From: Vibrio maritimus
GTDB lineage: Bacteria > Pseudomonadota > Gammaproteobacteria > Enterobacterales > Vibrionaceae
Length of the DNA stretch: 64,000 nt
Assembly: GCA_000755425.1 (NCBI GenBank)
Contig: BBMT01000002.1
Location: forward strand, 496,001-560,000
Direction: 5' to 3'
In this document: piece after piece, positions 50,985-60,553 of the stretch
How the letters are laid out: the number at the start of each line of letters is the position of its first letter
Numbering within the stretch: the first letter of the stretch is position 1
Position numbers and translations under genes: made by a program
The notes under the pieces: model-generated
What the model was told of the DNA's origin: nothing
Database searches by the model: none
The model's input: only the letters and a program-made list of their open reading frames with translations

Positions 50985-50995
50985 TGGGGGCCAGT

Positions 50996-51451
50996 GTGAA
51001 ACCAGCCGCACGTCGTAATGCACGTCAATTTGCTCTGCAAGCAATTTATTCTTGGCAAATTACTAAAGAAAATGTTGCCACTGTTGAAGAACAGTTCTTA
51101 TCAGGTGGTAAGTATGATGAAGAAGAGCATCATGCTGCCGAGCCTGCGTTGACTGCGCCAGAGACTGACGTTGTATATTTCCGTGATCTACTTACGGGTG
51201 TCGCGTTGAATCACACGGAGCTAGACAGCAAGCTACGTCCATTTGTTTCTCGTCCAATGCAAGATCTAGACATGATGGAACTTGCGCTACTTCGCCTAGC
51301 GATGTACGAGATGACAAGTCGTGAAGACGTACCTTACAAAGTGGTTATTAACGAAGCGATCGAACTTGCAAAAGTTTTCGCAGCAGAAGACAGCCACAAG
51401 TTTGTTAACGGTGTGCTAGATAAAGCAGCACCACACGTTCGTAAGAAGTAA
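50996..51451 (+). CDS. nusB: Transcription antitermination factor NusB
   Basis: NusB binds boxA RNA with NusE (ribosomal protein S10) in rRNA antitermination. It has 151 residues from a GTG at 50996 ([21 protein letters not shown]), the family start. An ATG 12 bases upstream is possible and would overlap ribH by one base. The C-terminal segment [32 protein letters not shown] is characteristic. Confidence 0.95.
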   Translation: MKPAARRNARQFALQAIYSWQITKENVATVEEQFLSGGKYDEEEHHAAEPALTAPETDVVYFRDLLTGVALNHTELDSKLRPFVSRPMQDLDMMELALLRLAMYEMTSREDVPYKVVINEAIELAKVFAAEDSHKFVNGVLDKAAPHVRKK

Positions 51452-51473
51452 CAAACAACGTTTGTCTATTCGT

Positions 51474-51502
51474 AAAAAGGTCAGCAATTTGCTGGCCTTT
51501 TT
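51474..51502 (+). terminator. Terminator after nusB
   Basis: AAAAAGGTCAGC / GCTGGCCTTTTT with a five-base loop. Confidence 0.88.
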
Positions 51503-51540
51503 ATATACTCTGTTCACCTTTTCGTTGCCAAGTCGACAAG

Positions 51541-52511
51541 ATGTCTGGTGAATTTAGTTTAATCGATAAGTACTTTGCTCATAAGCAGCAAAACCGCAAA
51601 GATGTGATTCTCGCTCAAGGAGACGACTGTGCGATTGTCGCCCCTGCAGCTGGCTCTCACATTGCCATTAGTACCGACACCTTAGTGGCGGGCACGCATT
51701 TTCTCGCCGACGCCAATCCTGCGCAAATTGCCCACAAAGCGCTCGCGTCCAACATCAGTGACTTAGTGGCCATGGGCGCTTCCCCTGCTTGGGTTTCTAT
51801 GGGTATTTCGTTACCTGAAATCGATACAGCATGGTTAGAGCGTTTCTCCAACGCGTTTTTTAAGCTTGCCGACTACTATGGTATTCAACTCATTGGCGGC
51901 GACACCACCAAAGGCCCTCTCACCATTACGCTCACTGTTCAAGGTACGCTACCAGAAGGTAAGGCGCTGACTCGCATGGTGCGCAGTCAGGAGACTGGGT
52001 CTATGTCACCGGGAAACTTGGTGATGCCAAAGCAGGACTTGATGTGATTTTAGAGAACAACATCAGCGCCGATAGCAGCCTTAACCAAGAATTGCAGCGA
52101 CGCCACTTTGAAGCCACGCCACGAGTGCTCGCAGGCATAGCGTTGCGAGACATCGCTTCAGCGGCCATCGACATCTCTGATGGGCTAGTGGCGGATTTAG
52201 GGCACATTTTGAAACGCTCTAAGGTTGGCGCAAGACTTAATGTTGCAGCCCTTCCGATATCAAAAGAACTGCAGCAATTTGTCGGTAGCTGCGAGCTTGC
52301 TCAACAATATGCACTGACCAGTGGTGAAGAGTACGAGCTATGCTTTACGGTACCAGAGGCCAATCGCGGTCAACTTGAGGTGGCGTTAAGTAACACGCCG
52401 TTTACCTGTATTGGGCAGTTAACCGGCACCGAATATTTAGAGCTTCACAACGACGATGCGCCAGTGGACTGGCAACTCGACGGTTTTGACCATTTTAAGG
52501 GAAATCAATGA
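51541..52511 (+). CDS. thiL: Thiamine-monophosphate kinase, frameshifted
   Basis: ThiL phosphorylates TMP to the cofactor TPP. Conserved features are MSGEFSLIDKYF, QGDDCAI, ISTDTLVAGTHF, ALASNISDLVAMGA and AIDISDGLVADLGHI. The frame is lost near 51976, where CGC CAT has lost one C (restoring TRHGAQSGDWVYVTGKLGDAKAG). The repaired length is 323 residues. Its stop overlaps the pgpA start by four bases. Confidence 0.94.
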
Positions 52512-53014
52512 GCAATCCTCTAGACCTAATCTCACTTAAAAACCCTTGGCACCTGTTAGCAACCGGTTTTGGAAGCGGTTTGTCGCCGATCATCCCCGGC
52601 ACCATAGGAACACTCGCATCGATCCCTTTGTACCTGTTACTGGTTCAGCTGCCGCTCAGTGTTTACCTCATTGCCGTGGTTATCGCTTGTATCATCGGCA
52701 TCAAGATTTGCGACGTCACTTCTCAAGACATGGGCGTGCATGATCATGGCTCAATCGTTTGGGATGAGTTTGCTGGCTTTTGGATCACGATGGCCATTGT
52801 ACCCGCTCTCAAACTACCCGCCGATGATTGGAAGTGGTTAATTACAGGCTTTGTGCTGTTTCGCTTCTTTGACATGGTAAAACCTTGGCCTATCGGCTGG
52901 CTCGACAAGCGCATGCATGGCGGACTGGGTATCATGATTGATGACATCGTTGCCGGTATCATGGCAGGGCTCTGTTTGTACTTAGTGGGGCATTTTGCTG
53001 GCTGGCTAGCTTAA
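52508..53014 (+). CDS. pgpA: Phosphatidylglycerophosphatase A
   Basis: PgpA dephosphorylates phosphatidylglycerol-phosphate in the inner membrane. It has 168 residues with several helices and conserved FGSGLSPIIPGTIGTLASIP and HDHGSIVWDEFAGFWI. It overlaps thiL by four bases. Confidence 0.95.
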   Translation: MSNPLDLISLKNPWHLLATGFGSGLSPIIPGTIGTLASIPLYLLLVQLPLSVYLIAVVIACIIGIKICDVTSQDMGVHDHGSIVWDEFAGFWITMAIVPALKLPADDWKWLITGFVLFRFFDMVKPWPIGWLDKRMHGGLGIMIDDIVAGIMAGLCLYLVGHFAGWLA

Positions 53015-53028
53015 AATGTTCTTGTATA

Positions 53029-53055
53029 GCCTTGTGAATTCACAAGGCTTCTTCA
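53029..53055 (+). terminator. Terminator after pgpA
   Basis: GCCTTGTG / CACAAGGC with a four-base loop, then TTCTTCATTT, a weak T-run. Confidence 0.7.
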
Positions 53056-53219
53056 TTTCTGGTCGGAGGACTGCTGTTCGGTAACTTGCTAAGTTATTGT
53101 AATTAAAGTTTTTATTTTGGTGGTTTTTACAAACCCATATCTGAATGACAAAGCTTTACTATACGTTTGGTTAAAACTTGTTATGATTGCCGCCTCTTTT
53201 ACGTCCTGTAACAATTGGT

Positions 53220-54104
53220 ATGTTTAGCAATCTACGTCTTTTCATTAATTCTTTTCTTGTCATGGTCAATACGGCTATCACGGCTGTCGTGGTTTGCACA
53301 TTCTCGATCATTAAATTAGCCCTACCTCTCGCGTCTGTTAAGACCCTGATGACGAGCTTATCGAATAAGCAGATGTGGCTTTGGGCAACGATTAATTTGT
53401 GGCTACTTAACCTGAACAACAATATTGAATGGGATGTAGAAGGCGGTGACGACTTAACACCAGAGCAGTGGTACATGCTGCTGTCTAACCATCTCAGTTG
53501 GGCGGACATCGTTATCATTACCTCGGTTATGAAAAACAAAATGCCGATGTGTAAGTTCTTGCTTAAGCAGAGCCTATTGTATGTCCCGTTTGTTGGCCTA
53601 GCGTGCTGGGGACTTGATATGCCATTCATGAAAAGGCACTCGCAAGCTTACCTTGTAAAGAACCCAGAGCGTCGCAATGACGATTTCAATGCGATTCGTA
53701 AGGCGTGTAAGAAGTTTGAACATGTACCGACCACTATGATCAGCTTTGTGGAAGGTACACGTTACAGCGAAGAAAAGTTGGCAACGGTTAAAACGCCTTA
53801 TAGACACTTGCTGAAGCCAAAAACAGGTGGCGTTGCGTTCACACTTAATGCAATGAATCACCTTTTAGATGGTGTCGTCGATATTACACTTGCGTATCCA
53901 GAAAACCGCGACGATCCGTTCAAGGATTTGTTGAAAGGTAAGCTCACTAAAGTAGTGGTCAAGATAGATGTTTACCAAATGGATGAAAATCTTAATGGTG
54001 ATTACTTTAATGACAAAGCATTTAAGCGCCGTTTCCACAATTGGCTCAATGATGTCTGGAAGCGTAAAGATGAGACGCTAGAGACGATTTATTCGCAAAG
54101 CTAA
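53220..54104 (+). CDS. Lysophospholipid acyltransferase (YihG-like)
   Basis: This is a membrane acyltransferase of the PlsC superfamily, 294 residues. The N-terminus holds a hydrophobic segment, followed by the HX4D motif in SNHLSWADIVIIT and the second block FVEGTRYSEEK. It resembles E. coli YihG. The start MFSNLRLFINSF is chosen by family alignment; the ribosome site is weak. Confidence 0.88.
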   Translation: MFSNLRLFINSFLVMVNTAITAVVVCTFSIIKLALPLASVKTLMTSLSNKQMWLWATINLWLLNLNNNIEWDVEGGDDLTPEQWYMLLSNHLSWADIVIITSVMKNKMPMCKFLLKQSLLYVPFVGLACWGLDMPFMKRHSQAYLVKNPERRNDDFNAIRKACKKFEHVPTTMISFVEGTRYSEEKLATVKTPYRHLLKPKTGGVAFTLNAMNHLLDGVVDITLAYPENRDDPFKDLLKGKLTKVVVKIDVYQMDENLNGDYFNDKAFKRRFHNWLNDVWKRKDETLETIYSQS

Positions 54105-54135
54105 ATTGTTTCAGAGACAATAACGCCAGATACAA

Positions 54136-54165
54136 AAAAGGTCTACCCTAAGGTAGACCTTTTTA
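54136..54165. terminator. Terminator between the acyltransferase and the 84-residue-class unknown gene
   Basis: AAGGTCTACC / GGTAGACCTT with a short loop, with A and T runs on either side, so it can serve both strands. Confidence 0.9.
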
Positions 54166-54180
54166 ATGCGACTGAAACAG

Positions 54181-54420
54181 TTAAGCAAACTGTCTAGGTA
54201 TCACTCTGCAGCACTTTTCGGCTTCGTTAATTAACACCGATACTGCATGAGTATGGTAATCCTCACCGCTCTTCCAAACGGTTTCTCCGAATATCTGACA
54301 CAACTCAAAATCAGAAATAGTTCCCTTCATTTCCTTGTAGGCGACGGCTGAGATGATTTTTTGCTCTAATGCTTTAGGGCAAGATTCAACACGCCAACGG
54401 CTCACTTGAATATTCGGCAA
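54181..54420 (-). CDS. Unknown 79-residue protein
   Basis: I do not recognise this protein (NIQVSRWRVESCPKALEQK). A TTG at 54420 is the likely start because AAAGGAG is six bases upstream; the in-frame GTG at 54441 would place that site inside the gene. It has three cysteines and no signal or membrane segment. It ends at the terminator it shares with the acyltransferase. Confidence 0.5.
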   Translation of the reverse strand: MPNIQVSRWRVESCPKALEQKIISAVAYKEMKGTISDFELCQIFGETVWKSGEDYHTHAVSVLINEAEKCCRVIPRQFA

Positions 54421-54635
54421 AGCACACTCCTTTGTGGTCACATTTTCGTCATCAAAGCCACGATAACACCATGAAAAAGTACGATCAAGGTGATCTTACT
54501 CACATTTTTATAGGGTGTATAACGTGCTAGAGCTAACTGTTTGTAAACCTGAGAAGTTCTGCCGATAAGGTGAAAAAATAAACTTTTGGTGGACGAATTA
54601 AGCATCCACCGTTAAAAGTGACAAATGTCTAATTT

Positions 54636-54914
54636 TTAAGCGAACTGTCTTTTGCTAATGATAAGTTGTTTAGCTCGTGTTACCAGTGAAGGAATACACC
54701 ATGTCATCGCTATAGGGAGTGCAAAACGACTGACAGTATCAATGAAGGCGGCGGTATCTTGATCGCCCTTAGACAATTGATCCGGGAGCACAAAGGCTAA
54801 CAGTAGGTAGGTAAATACGACTAATAAGACACTAAACCACCATGGATCGCTATCCTGATATTTGATCACTGTGGTTGAGCTGTGGTGAGGTTTTTGCTGA
54901 TTTTCCTTAATCAT
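54636..54914 (-). CDS. Small two-helix membrane protein of unknown function
   Basis: This 92-residue protein has two hydrophobic segments (WWFSVLLVVFTYLLLAFVL and FALPIAMTWCIPSLV). AGGAAG precedes the ATG. I do not recognise a family. Several hundred AT-rich bases separate it from the next gene on the strand. Confidence 0.6.
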   Translation of the reverse strand: MIKENQQKPHHSSTTVIKYQDSDPWWFSVLLVVFTYLLLAFVLPDQLSKGDQDTAAFIDTVSRFALPIAMTWCIPSLVTRAKQLIISKRQFA

Positions 54915-55191
54915 GGATTCTACTTCCTATTCATCCAATCTAACGCTTTCATTCAATCATGCGAAATGCTCAAAACAAGTAACACAGCTCAATAACGTAA
55001 GCGACATCGAAAAAATAAGTGATTGTATTGTCAGTTTTGGTCAGACATCACATTCGGTTGGGGTTTTGTCGCAATGTGTAAATGAGGCCAGTGCTATACA
55101 CGATGGGGTTCTCATTATTGAGTAAATATTCTAACGCTTCTGCTAGCCCTCACTACACTGATGAAAAAGCCAGCAAAATAAAGGAATAACG

Positions 55192-55998
55192 ATGGACTAT
55201 AAAAGGATCAAAGTCAGCCGCACTGAGGATGTGGTGACTGTGACGTTGAATCGCCCCGATAAGCTTAATGGTGTCGATATGGGGATGTTCGAAGAGCTGA
55301 TTCACGTGAGCCGTGCGCTACGTAAAGATCGCCAGCTCAGAGCGGTGATTATGACGGGTTCCGGGGACAACTTTAGTTCGGGTCTCGATTTTAAATCCAT
55401 GATGACCAATAAAAGCAACGCGGCGAAACTGCTGTTCAAATGGTGGCCGGGTCAGTCCAATCGGGCTCAACAGGTAAGCAGTAACTGGCGCAAACTATCA
55501 GTCCCTGTCATTGCGGCAATCGACGGTTATTGCTGGGGCGCAGGGATGCAAATTGCGCTTGGTGCTGATTTTCGTATTTGCTCGCCAAATGCGAATCTAT
55601 CCATTATGGAATCAAAGATGGGGTTAACATCGGACATGGCTGGCTCTATTGCTCTGCGTGAAGTGATGCCTAAGGACAGAGCGATGCTCATCTCTATCTG
55701 CGGTCAAGAGGTGTCAGCGGAAGAAGCGTTAAAGTATGGATTGGTAACAGAGGTCTGCGAAGATCCATTAGAGGCAGCTCAAATGCTCGCCAACAAAGTA
55801 AAACGTATGTCTCCGGATGTAAACGCAGCGATGAAGCACATGTACACTCGATATTGGACAGCGCCCGCCTGGAAGCTGTTGGCCTATGAGACCTACAGTC
55901 AAATACGCATTATGTTGGGAAGGAACTTTGGGCGGATGCAAAGTGCGTTAAGAAAAAAAACGCCGCCTGAGTTTCAGCCCAGACAGCGTTATTGGTAG
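55192..55998 (+). CDS. Enoyl-CoA hydratase/isomerase (crotonase) family protein
   Basis: This is a crotonase-fold enzyme acting on acyl-CoA thioesters, 268 residues. The oxyanion-hole segments are GSGDNFSSGLDFKSM (near residue 63) and AIDGYCWGAGMQIALGADFRI (near 105). One catalytic glutamate of classical hydratases is not evident; MESKMGLTSDMAG lies at that place, so the specific reaction is open. An RBS (AAGGAAT) precedes the ATG. Confidence 0.88.
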   Translation: MDYKRIKVSRTEDVVTVTLNRPDKLNGVDMGMFEELIHVSRALRKDRQLRAVIMTGSGDNFSSGLDFKSMMTNKSNAAKLLFKWWPGQSNRAQQVSSNWRKLSVPVIAAIDGYCWGAGMQIALGADFRICSPNANLSIMESKMGLTSDMAGSIALREVMPKDRAMLISICGQEVSAEEALKYGLVTEVCEDPLEAAQMLANKVKRMSPDVNAAMKHMYTRYWTAPAWKLLAYETYSQIRIMLGRNFGRMQSALRKKTPPEFQPRQRYW

Positions 55999-56316
55999 CG
56001 GGGGAAACTAACGGACGATCAGATCCTCCCCGCAAACTCGGCAGCGGAAAAGCTCTTTGATACCATAGAGCTTTTGCCATATATTGCGCCGGATTCGAAC
56101 GATCGCTGATCGCTGTTTACACTTGCACATGAAAATATACCTAACGTTGTTGTGTGATCTTGGTTCAGGTTTTATATAAGCCGTGTATATGGTTACAGTT
56201 CTATAAATAAAAGTGAATAGCGGAAAATTCTGTTGTCTTATTCAATTAAGCTTATAATTTTAAAGTATTTTTATCGGGAATTTCTTGGTTTTACTTATTG
56301 ATCTGGGTTATGTGTC
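55999..56316. other. Gene-free region before the amidohydrolase
   Basis: AAAAGCTCT / AGAGCTTTT at 56048-56075 could terminate the crotonase transcript. The rest is AT-rich promoter-like sequence. I see no open frame or RNA gene. Confidence 0.5.
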
Positions 56317-58035
56317 GTGCAAAGAAACAAACAGCTTAGAAGTCAGTGGGTAGCTGCAATTAGTCGAGTGAAAGCTTGGCTGCTGAGCCCGCTTTTATTG
56401 TTTTATCCTTTGACGTTAGCTGCGTCGCAAAATATGGTTTTGGTTAATGCTGTTGTCTATCAGCACCCAAAAGCCAATAGCGTAGCGATTGAGAACGGAG
56501 TGATAACTCAAATAGGCATAGCCGAAGAACTGCTTTCCAGTGTCGACCCTAGTGTAAAAATCATCGATCTCGAACAGCAGTTCCTACTTCCTGGATTTAT
56601 CGATAACCACAATCACGTCTTTGAAGCCGCCTCTGAAGCGGGTGGTAATTGCGAACTCAGTGCCTCGGCAAGTCTCTCTGAGCTTCGGCCATACCTTGAA
56701 TACTGTCGTGAGCAAGCCAGTTCTGACGGATGGTTACTTGGCTATGGTTTTTCTCTCGAAATGATAGTGGAAGAGAGTAGTGAGCTATCTCCAATTGCGC
56801 TGCTTGATTCTGTTTTCCCTCACCGTCCCGTGATTTTAATGGAGCAGACCTCACACTCGATGTGGGTGAACTCACCTGCGTTAAAGCTGGCAGGCATTAC
56901 TGAGCGTACTTCTGGTCCTCAAGGAGGCGCATTGCTGCGCGATGTCCAAGGCAATCTCAACGGCGTGCTGCTCGACAGTGCTGGGGATGCGGTGATGGAA
57001 ATCGCTTGGAATAGTTTAAACGCACAGTTTGAGCAGAGCTATCAAGGACTACTCAATGGTTTATCTGCTGCGGCACAGCACGGAATTACCACCATTGGTG
57101 ACGGCAGGCTCTATTGGAAAAGAGGTTGGTTTGAAGTATGGCAACATGCTCGAGAGCAAGGAGCGTTGACGTCACGTGTGCTGTTGCGTCCTTGGATCTA
57201 TCCTGATGAGGGTATGAAAGAGCAGCTTGAGTACCTAGAGTCCATTTACACTCCTGAGGCATCACCAAGTGATAAGCTAATCGTCAATCAAGTAAAGATG
57301 TACAGCGACGGCATTATTATCAATGGCACGGCCAAACTGCTAGCGCCTTATAAAGAAACCTATTTACCCGATCACCCAAAAGGTCTCAATTACATTCCGC
57401 CTGGCAAAATGAAAGCTTGGCTCACCGCTTTGGATAGGCTCGGCTATAGCGCTCATATTCACGCTATCGGTGATGGTGCGGTGCATGAATCACTCAATGC
57501 CATCGAGCATGTACGTCACGTTGGCAGCGACAAACCGTACACCTTGACCCATGTTGAGTTGGTCGATCAGCAAGATATTCCTCGCTTTTCAAAACTTGCG
57601 GTGACAGCAGACTTTCAGGTGGGCTCAGACTATGTGGCCTTTCAAGACCACGCATGGGCAAAAGCCTTCTTAGGCGCTGTTCGTGCTCACAGGCTTATGA
57701 ATTTACGCGTGATTTTTGATACCGGCGCGAACTTAACCCTTAGCAGTGATTGGAATGTTCACGACATTAACCCTTTGGTAGGTATCGCGAACAGCATCAT
57801 GATGGAAGATACGGGTTTGCCATCGGTTGATGCTGCTATTGACGCCTACACCATAAATGCAGCGAAGAGTTTAGGGATTGATGGCTTCACGGGCTCAATC
57901 GCAGTCGGTAAGTCGGCGGACTTAGTGGTGGTTGAAGAAGATATTCGTCAGCTATCACCGGAGGCGATTGCCGAAAGCGCAGTAACGCTAACCATGACTC
58001 AAGGCGAGATCGTCTTTCAGTGGGCAAATCAGTAA
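56317..58035 (+). CDS. Exported YtcJ-like metal-dependent amidohydrolase
   Basis: This 572-residue amidohydrolase_3 family enzyme begins with a hydrophobic signal-like segment (LLSPLLLFYPLTLAASQ). The metal-binding HxH is in LPGFIDNHNHVFEA (near residue 97), with further histidines in YSAHIHAIGDGAVHES and the aspartate in LSSDWNVHDINPL. Substrate unknown; the family covers amide and formamide hydrolases. The GTG at 56317 is the first start. Confidence 0.87.
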   Translation: MQRNKQLRSQWVAAISRVKAWLLSPLLLFYPLTLAASQNMVLVNAVVYQHPKANSVAIENGVITQIGIAEELLSSVDPSVKIIDLEQQFLLPGFIDNHNHVFEAASEAGGNCELSASASLSELRPYLEYCREQASSDGWLLGYGFSLEMIVEESSELSPIALLDSVFPHRPVILMEQTSHSMWVNSPALKLAGITERTSGPQGGALLRDVQGNLNGVLLDSAGDAVMEIAWNSLNAQFEQSYQGLLNGLSAAAQHGITTIGDGRLYWKRGWFEVWQHAREQGALTSRVLLRPWIYPDEGMKEQLEYLESIYTPEASPSDKLIVNQVKMYSDGIIINGTAKLLAPYKETYLPDHPKGLNYIPPGKMKAWLTALDRLGYSAHIHAIGDGAVHESLNAIEHVRHVGSDKPYTLTHVELVDQQDIPRFSKLAVTADFQVGSDYVAFQDHAWAKAFLGAVRAHRLMNLRVIFDTGANLTLSSDWNVHDINPLVGIANSIMMEDTGLPSVDAAIDAYTINAAKSLGIDGFTGSIAVGKSADLVVVEEDIRQLSPEAIAESAVTLTMTQGEIVFQWANQ

Positions 58036-58154
58036 TCAAAATGGTTGTTCGATGAACAATTGCTCATATTTATCAATATTATGAATGTGGCTCTGTGACC
58101 TATTCGCTATGATAGAAGGTACTCTATTAACGCGAATGGTTTCAGGGAGCCTTA

Positions 58155-59501
58155 GTGAGCGAATTTCAAGATCTCTCAATACACATCGATCAAATCTCAC
58201 AGGCCGAAGACACGCAGCAGCCACAGATCCTCAATCAATATATTGAACAAGGTTTAGATGCCGCATCTATTGCGCTTATTCTAGAGGCATTTCCCATTGA
58301 GCAAAGGGTCAGGCTTTGGCGCGAGCTGCCGCTCGAAAGTCACATTGATGTCCTTACCGAGTCTCGTGGTGAAGTGCGCGTATCGATCCTCGATGCTCTA
58401 TCAGAAACCGAGTTAAAGCTAACCCTTGCAAAGCTCGACAACTTATCTTTGATTGAGTGGGCTGACTCACTGCCAGACGAGATCATCGAAGAAGCCATCT
58501 CCCTCCTAGAGCCAGCAGAGCTTGAACTTTACGATCTCGCGAATGAGTACCAAGAAGAAGAGCTAGGTCGCTGGGTTGAGCGTAAAGTGGTGGCACTGCC
58601 ATTTAATATTTCCGTCGCTCGTGCCAAAGTGCTGGTGGATAAGTACACCCATGAGCCATCGGGTTACGTTTATCTCATTGATAAGCAGCACCGTTTTCGT
58701 GGTATGGTCGAATACGCTGAGTTGGTGGGTGCAGAGTCATCGACTCGCATTAAGTCCTTAGTGCTGGAACATGTGAGTACGCTAAGTGCCACACTAGAGC
58801 TTGCTGAGGCCGTTGATGCGATGGAGCGCTCTGCGTTTACCTCGCTTCCTGTTCTAGATGAGCGTAAGCGATTGCTAGGCGAGATCGATTGGAAGTTTGC
58901 GTTAAGTACTCAGCGCGAAATCTATGAGACACGCCTTATGGCGGGTACTGGTATGGACGAAGGCGATGACCTGTTTGCGCCGATCCTTAAAAGCTCACAA
59001 AAACGTGGTGTGTGGCTTGGTATTAACTTGCTCACGGCTATTCTTGCCTCTGTAACGATTGGTCTGTTTGAAGATGTGATTGCGCAAGTGGTTGCTTTGG
59101 CGGTTCTGATGCCTATCGTGGCCTCCATGGGCGGTATTGCAGGGAGTCAAACCTTGACCTTAATGGTGCGCTCTATGGCGCTTAATCAGATCACGTCAGG
59201 AAACCGGTTTGCGCTAATTAAAAATGAGCTTGGCATTGGCGCGATTAACGGCCTGCTTTGGGCGTTGATTATTGGTGCCGTAGCCGGACTGTGGTTTCAA
59301 TCGCCATTGCTTGGCGGCACGATTGCTCTGGCGATCGTCGTTAATATAATCACCGCAGCCTTGTTTGGGGTGTTGATTCCATTAATCCTCGATAAACTCG
59401 ACCTTGATCCAGCACTGGCAGGTTCGGTTATCCTAACCACTGTAACTGATGTCGTCGGCTTTTTCGCCTTCTTAGGCACGGCGAGTTTGGTGCTGTTGTA
59501 G
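58155..59501 (+). CDS. mgtE: Magnesium transporter MgtE
   Basis: MgtE is an Mg2+-selective channel gated by cytoplasmic Mg2+. It has 448 residues: an N-terminal helical domain (about 10-130), a CBS pair (about 140-265) and five membrane helices with the signature VLMPIVASMGGIAGSQTLTL. The GTG at 58155 has AGGGAG upstream. No M-box riboswitch is visible upstream. Confidence 0.94.
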   Translation: MSEFQDLSIHIDQISQAEDTQQPQILNQYIEQGLDAASIALILEAFPIEQRVRLWRELPLESHIDVLTESRGEVRVSILDALSETELKLTLAKLDNLSLIEWADSLPDEIIEEAISLLEPAELELYDLANEYQEEELGRWVERKVVALPFNISVARAKVLVDKYTHEPSGYVYLIDKQHRFRGMVEYAELVGAESSTRIKSLVLEHVSTLSATLELAEAVDAMERSAFTSLPVLDERKRLLGEIDWKFALSTQREIYETRLMAGTGMDEGDDLFAPILKSSQKRGVWLGINLLTAILASVTIGLFEDVIAQVVALAVLMPIVASMGGIAGSQTLTLMVRSMALNQITSGNRFALIKNELGIGAINGLLWALIIGAVAGLWFQSPLLGGTIALAIVVNIITAALFGVLIPLILDKLDLDPALAGSVILTTVTDVVGFFAFLGTASLVLL

Positions 59502-59698
59502 GGAAAGGCTGGCCTAGTTTGCTTTTTTGTAACCAGCTGGTGATCACATCAGCTGGCCTACAAAACGACCTATACGTAACTTATTGAATAAAAAGTTAGT
59601 TTTATCCTCGTTTGGTACAGATATTGGTGAATTTGATCGCCTTTGTTAACGCCTCGGTTTTTCCCGTTTTGCCTATCTAGCACTCTGTTTGATTGGAG
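59502..59698. other. Intergenic region after mgtE
   Basis: A hairpin CCAGCTG / CAGCTGG lies at 59532-59556. Otherwise AT-rich, ending in a -10 hexamer TATAAT (59700-59705) that should drive the next small operon. Confidence 0.5.
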
Positions 59699-59730
59699 TT
59701 ATAATCCCGCGCCATTTATTGGTAGTGAGA

Positions 59731-59814
59731 ATGAAAACGTCAGTGGTATTGACTGGTGTTTTTCTAATGATTTCAATCAACTTGCTTGTCTTTGAATACG
59801 TGGACAGGCAATAG
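59731..59814 (+). CDS. Possible 27-residue single-span membrane peptide
   Basis: The frame MKTSVVLTGVFLMISINLL ends VFEYVDRQ. A 17-residue hydrophobic stretch follows a lysine, the pattern of a small membrane protein. GTGAG is close before the ATG and a TATAAT lies about 30 bases upstream. The DUF3332 gene starts 12 bases after its stop, so the two would share one mRNA. It could instead be untranslated leader. Confidence 0.42.
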   Translation: MKTSVVLTGVFLMISINLLVFEYVDRQ

Positions 59815-59825
59815 GTGTTTAAGTG

Positions 59826-60326
59826 ATGAAACTGATCAAAACAACAATTGCTGCGGCGCTAATGTCTACTATGCTAACAGGCTGTATCGGCCAAATGGCG
59901 ACAACAGGTGCACTCATGTACGAGGTGAACCTAAAAGGTGTCGATAACCGTTACGCGCGTGCAGGTCTTTACACTTTGATGTCACCAGTGTACGCGATCA
60001 CAGCGGCTGCCGACCTATTTGTTGTTAACTCTATTGAGTTCTGGACGGGTACGAACCCTATCACAAAGAAAAAAGCCGTCGCTGATACTCCGGCTGAGGC
60101 TTACATTAAAGTAAACCACAAAGTGGGTAAGAAGTTCTCAACAGCGCCGGTGAAGCTATCGAAACTTGACGACAGCACCATGCAAATGGAATTTGTGGAT
60201 GACGCGGGCAAAGCACGCACATTGGTGGGCGTTAGCGGTCAAGACAGCGTTGATTTCTACCTAGATGGTCAGTACGTGACAACCGCGACACATCAAGAGC
60301 TAGAGCAATACGCGACCGCTTCTTAA
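59826..60326 (+). CDS. DUF3332 family lipoprotein
   Basis: This 166-residue protein has a lipoprotein signal and lipobox MLTGC, then IGQMATTGALMYEVNLKGVDNRYARAGLYTLMSPVYAI. This matches DUF3332, of unknown function. The ATG at 59826 follows AGGTG. A terminator lies 30 bases past the stop. Confidence 0.85.
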   Translation: MKLIKTTIAAALMSTMLTGCIGQMATTGALMYEVNLKGVDNRYARAGLYTLMSPVYAITAAADLFVVNSIEFWTGTNPITKKKAVADTPAEAYIKVNHKVGKKFSTAPVKLSKLDDSTMQMEFVDDAGKARTLVGVSGQDSVDFYLDGQYVTTATHQELEQYATAS

Positions 60327-60356
60327 TGCTGTTTGCTTGATAAAGAATGAGCAAAC

Positions 60357-60395
60357 AAAAAGGCCGACTGGGTGCTGATCCCGGTCGGCCTTTTT
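60357..60395. terminator. Terminator after the DUF3332 gene
   Basis: AAAAAGGCCGACTGG / CCGGTCGGCCTTTTT with a nine-base loop. Confidence 0.9.
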
Positions 60396-60553
60396 ACCAA
60401 TTAATAGGATGCGGAAAAGGAGCGAATTGGTATACAAAGATGTTAACACATTGTTCAAAAAGCGCGACCAGCAGAGCGTGGCAGAATGTAAAATTCGGTA
60501 TGCAATCTTCTCTGCAGAAACACTTAGTCGCGTTTAGAACCTTTTAATTCGCT

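Noticed and set aside
54913..55125. 70-codon plus-strand open frame overlapping the start of the small membrane-protein gene
   Set aside because: It has no ribosome site, since the purine-rich sequence there is on the other strand, and its Ser/Asn-rich composition looks non-coding.
56079..56110. tRNA T-loop-like GTTCGAATCC on the minus strand
   Set aside because: The flanking bases do not form a T-stem, and no D-arm or anticodon arm can be found upstream on that strand.
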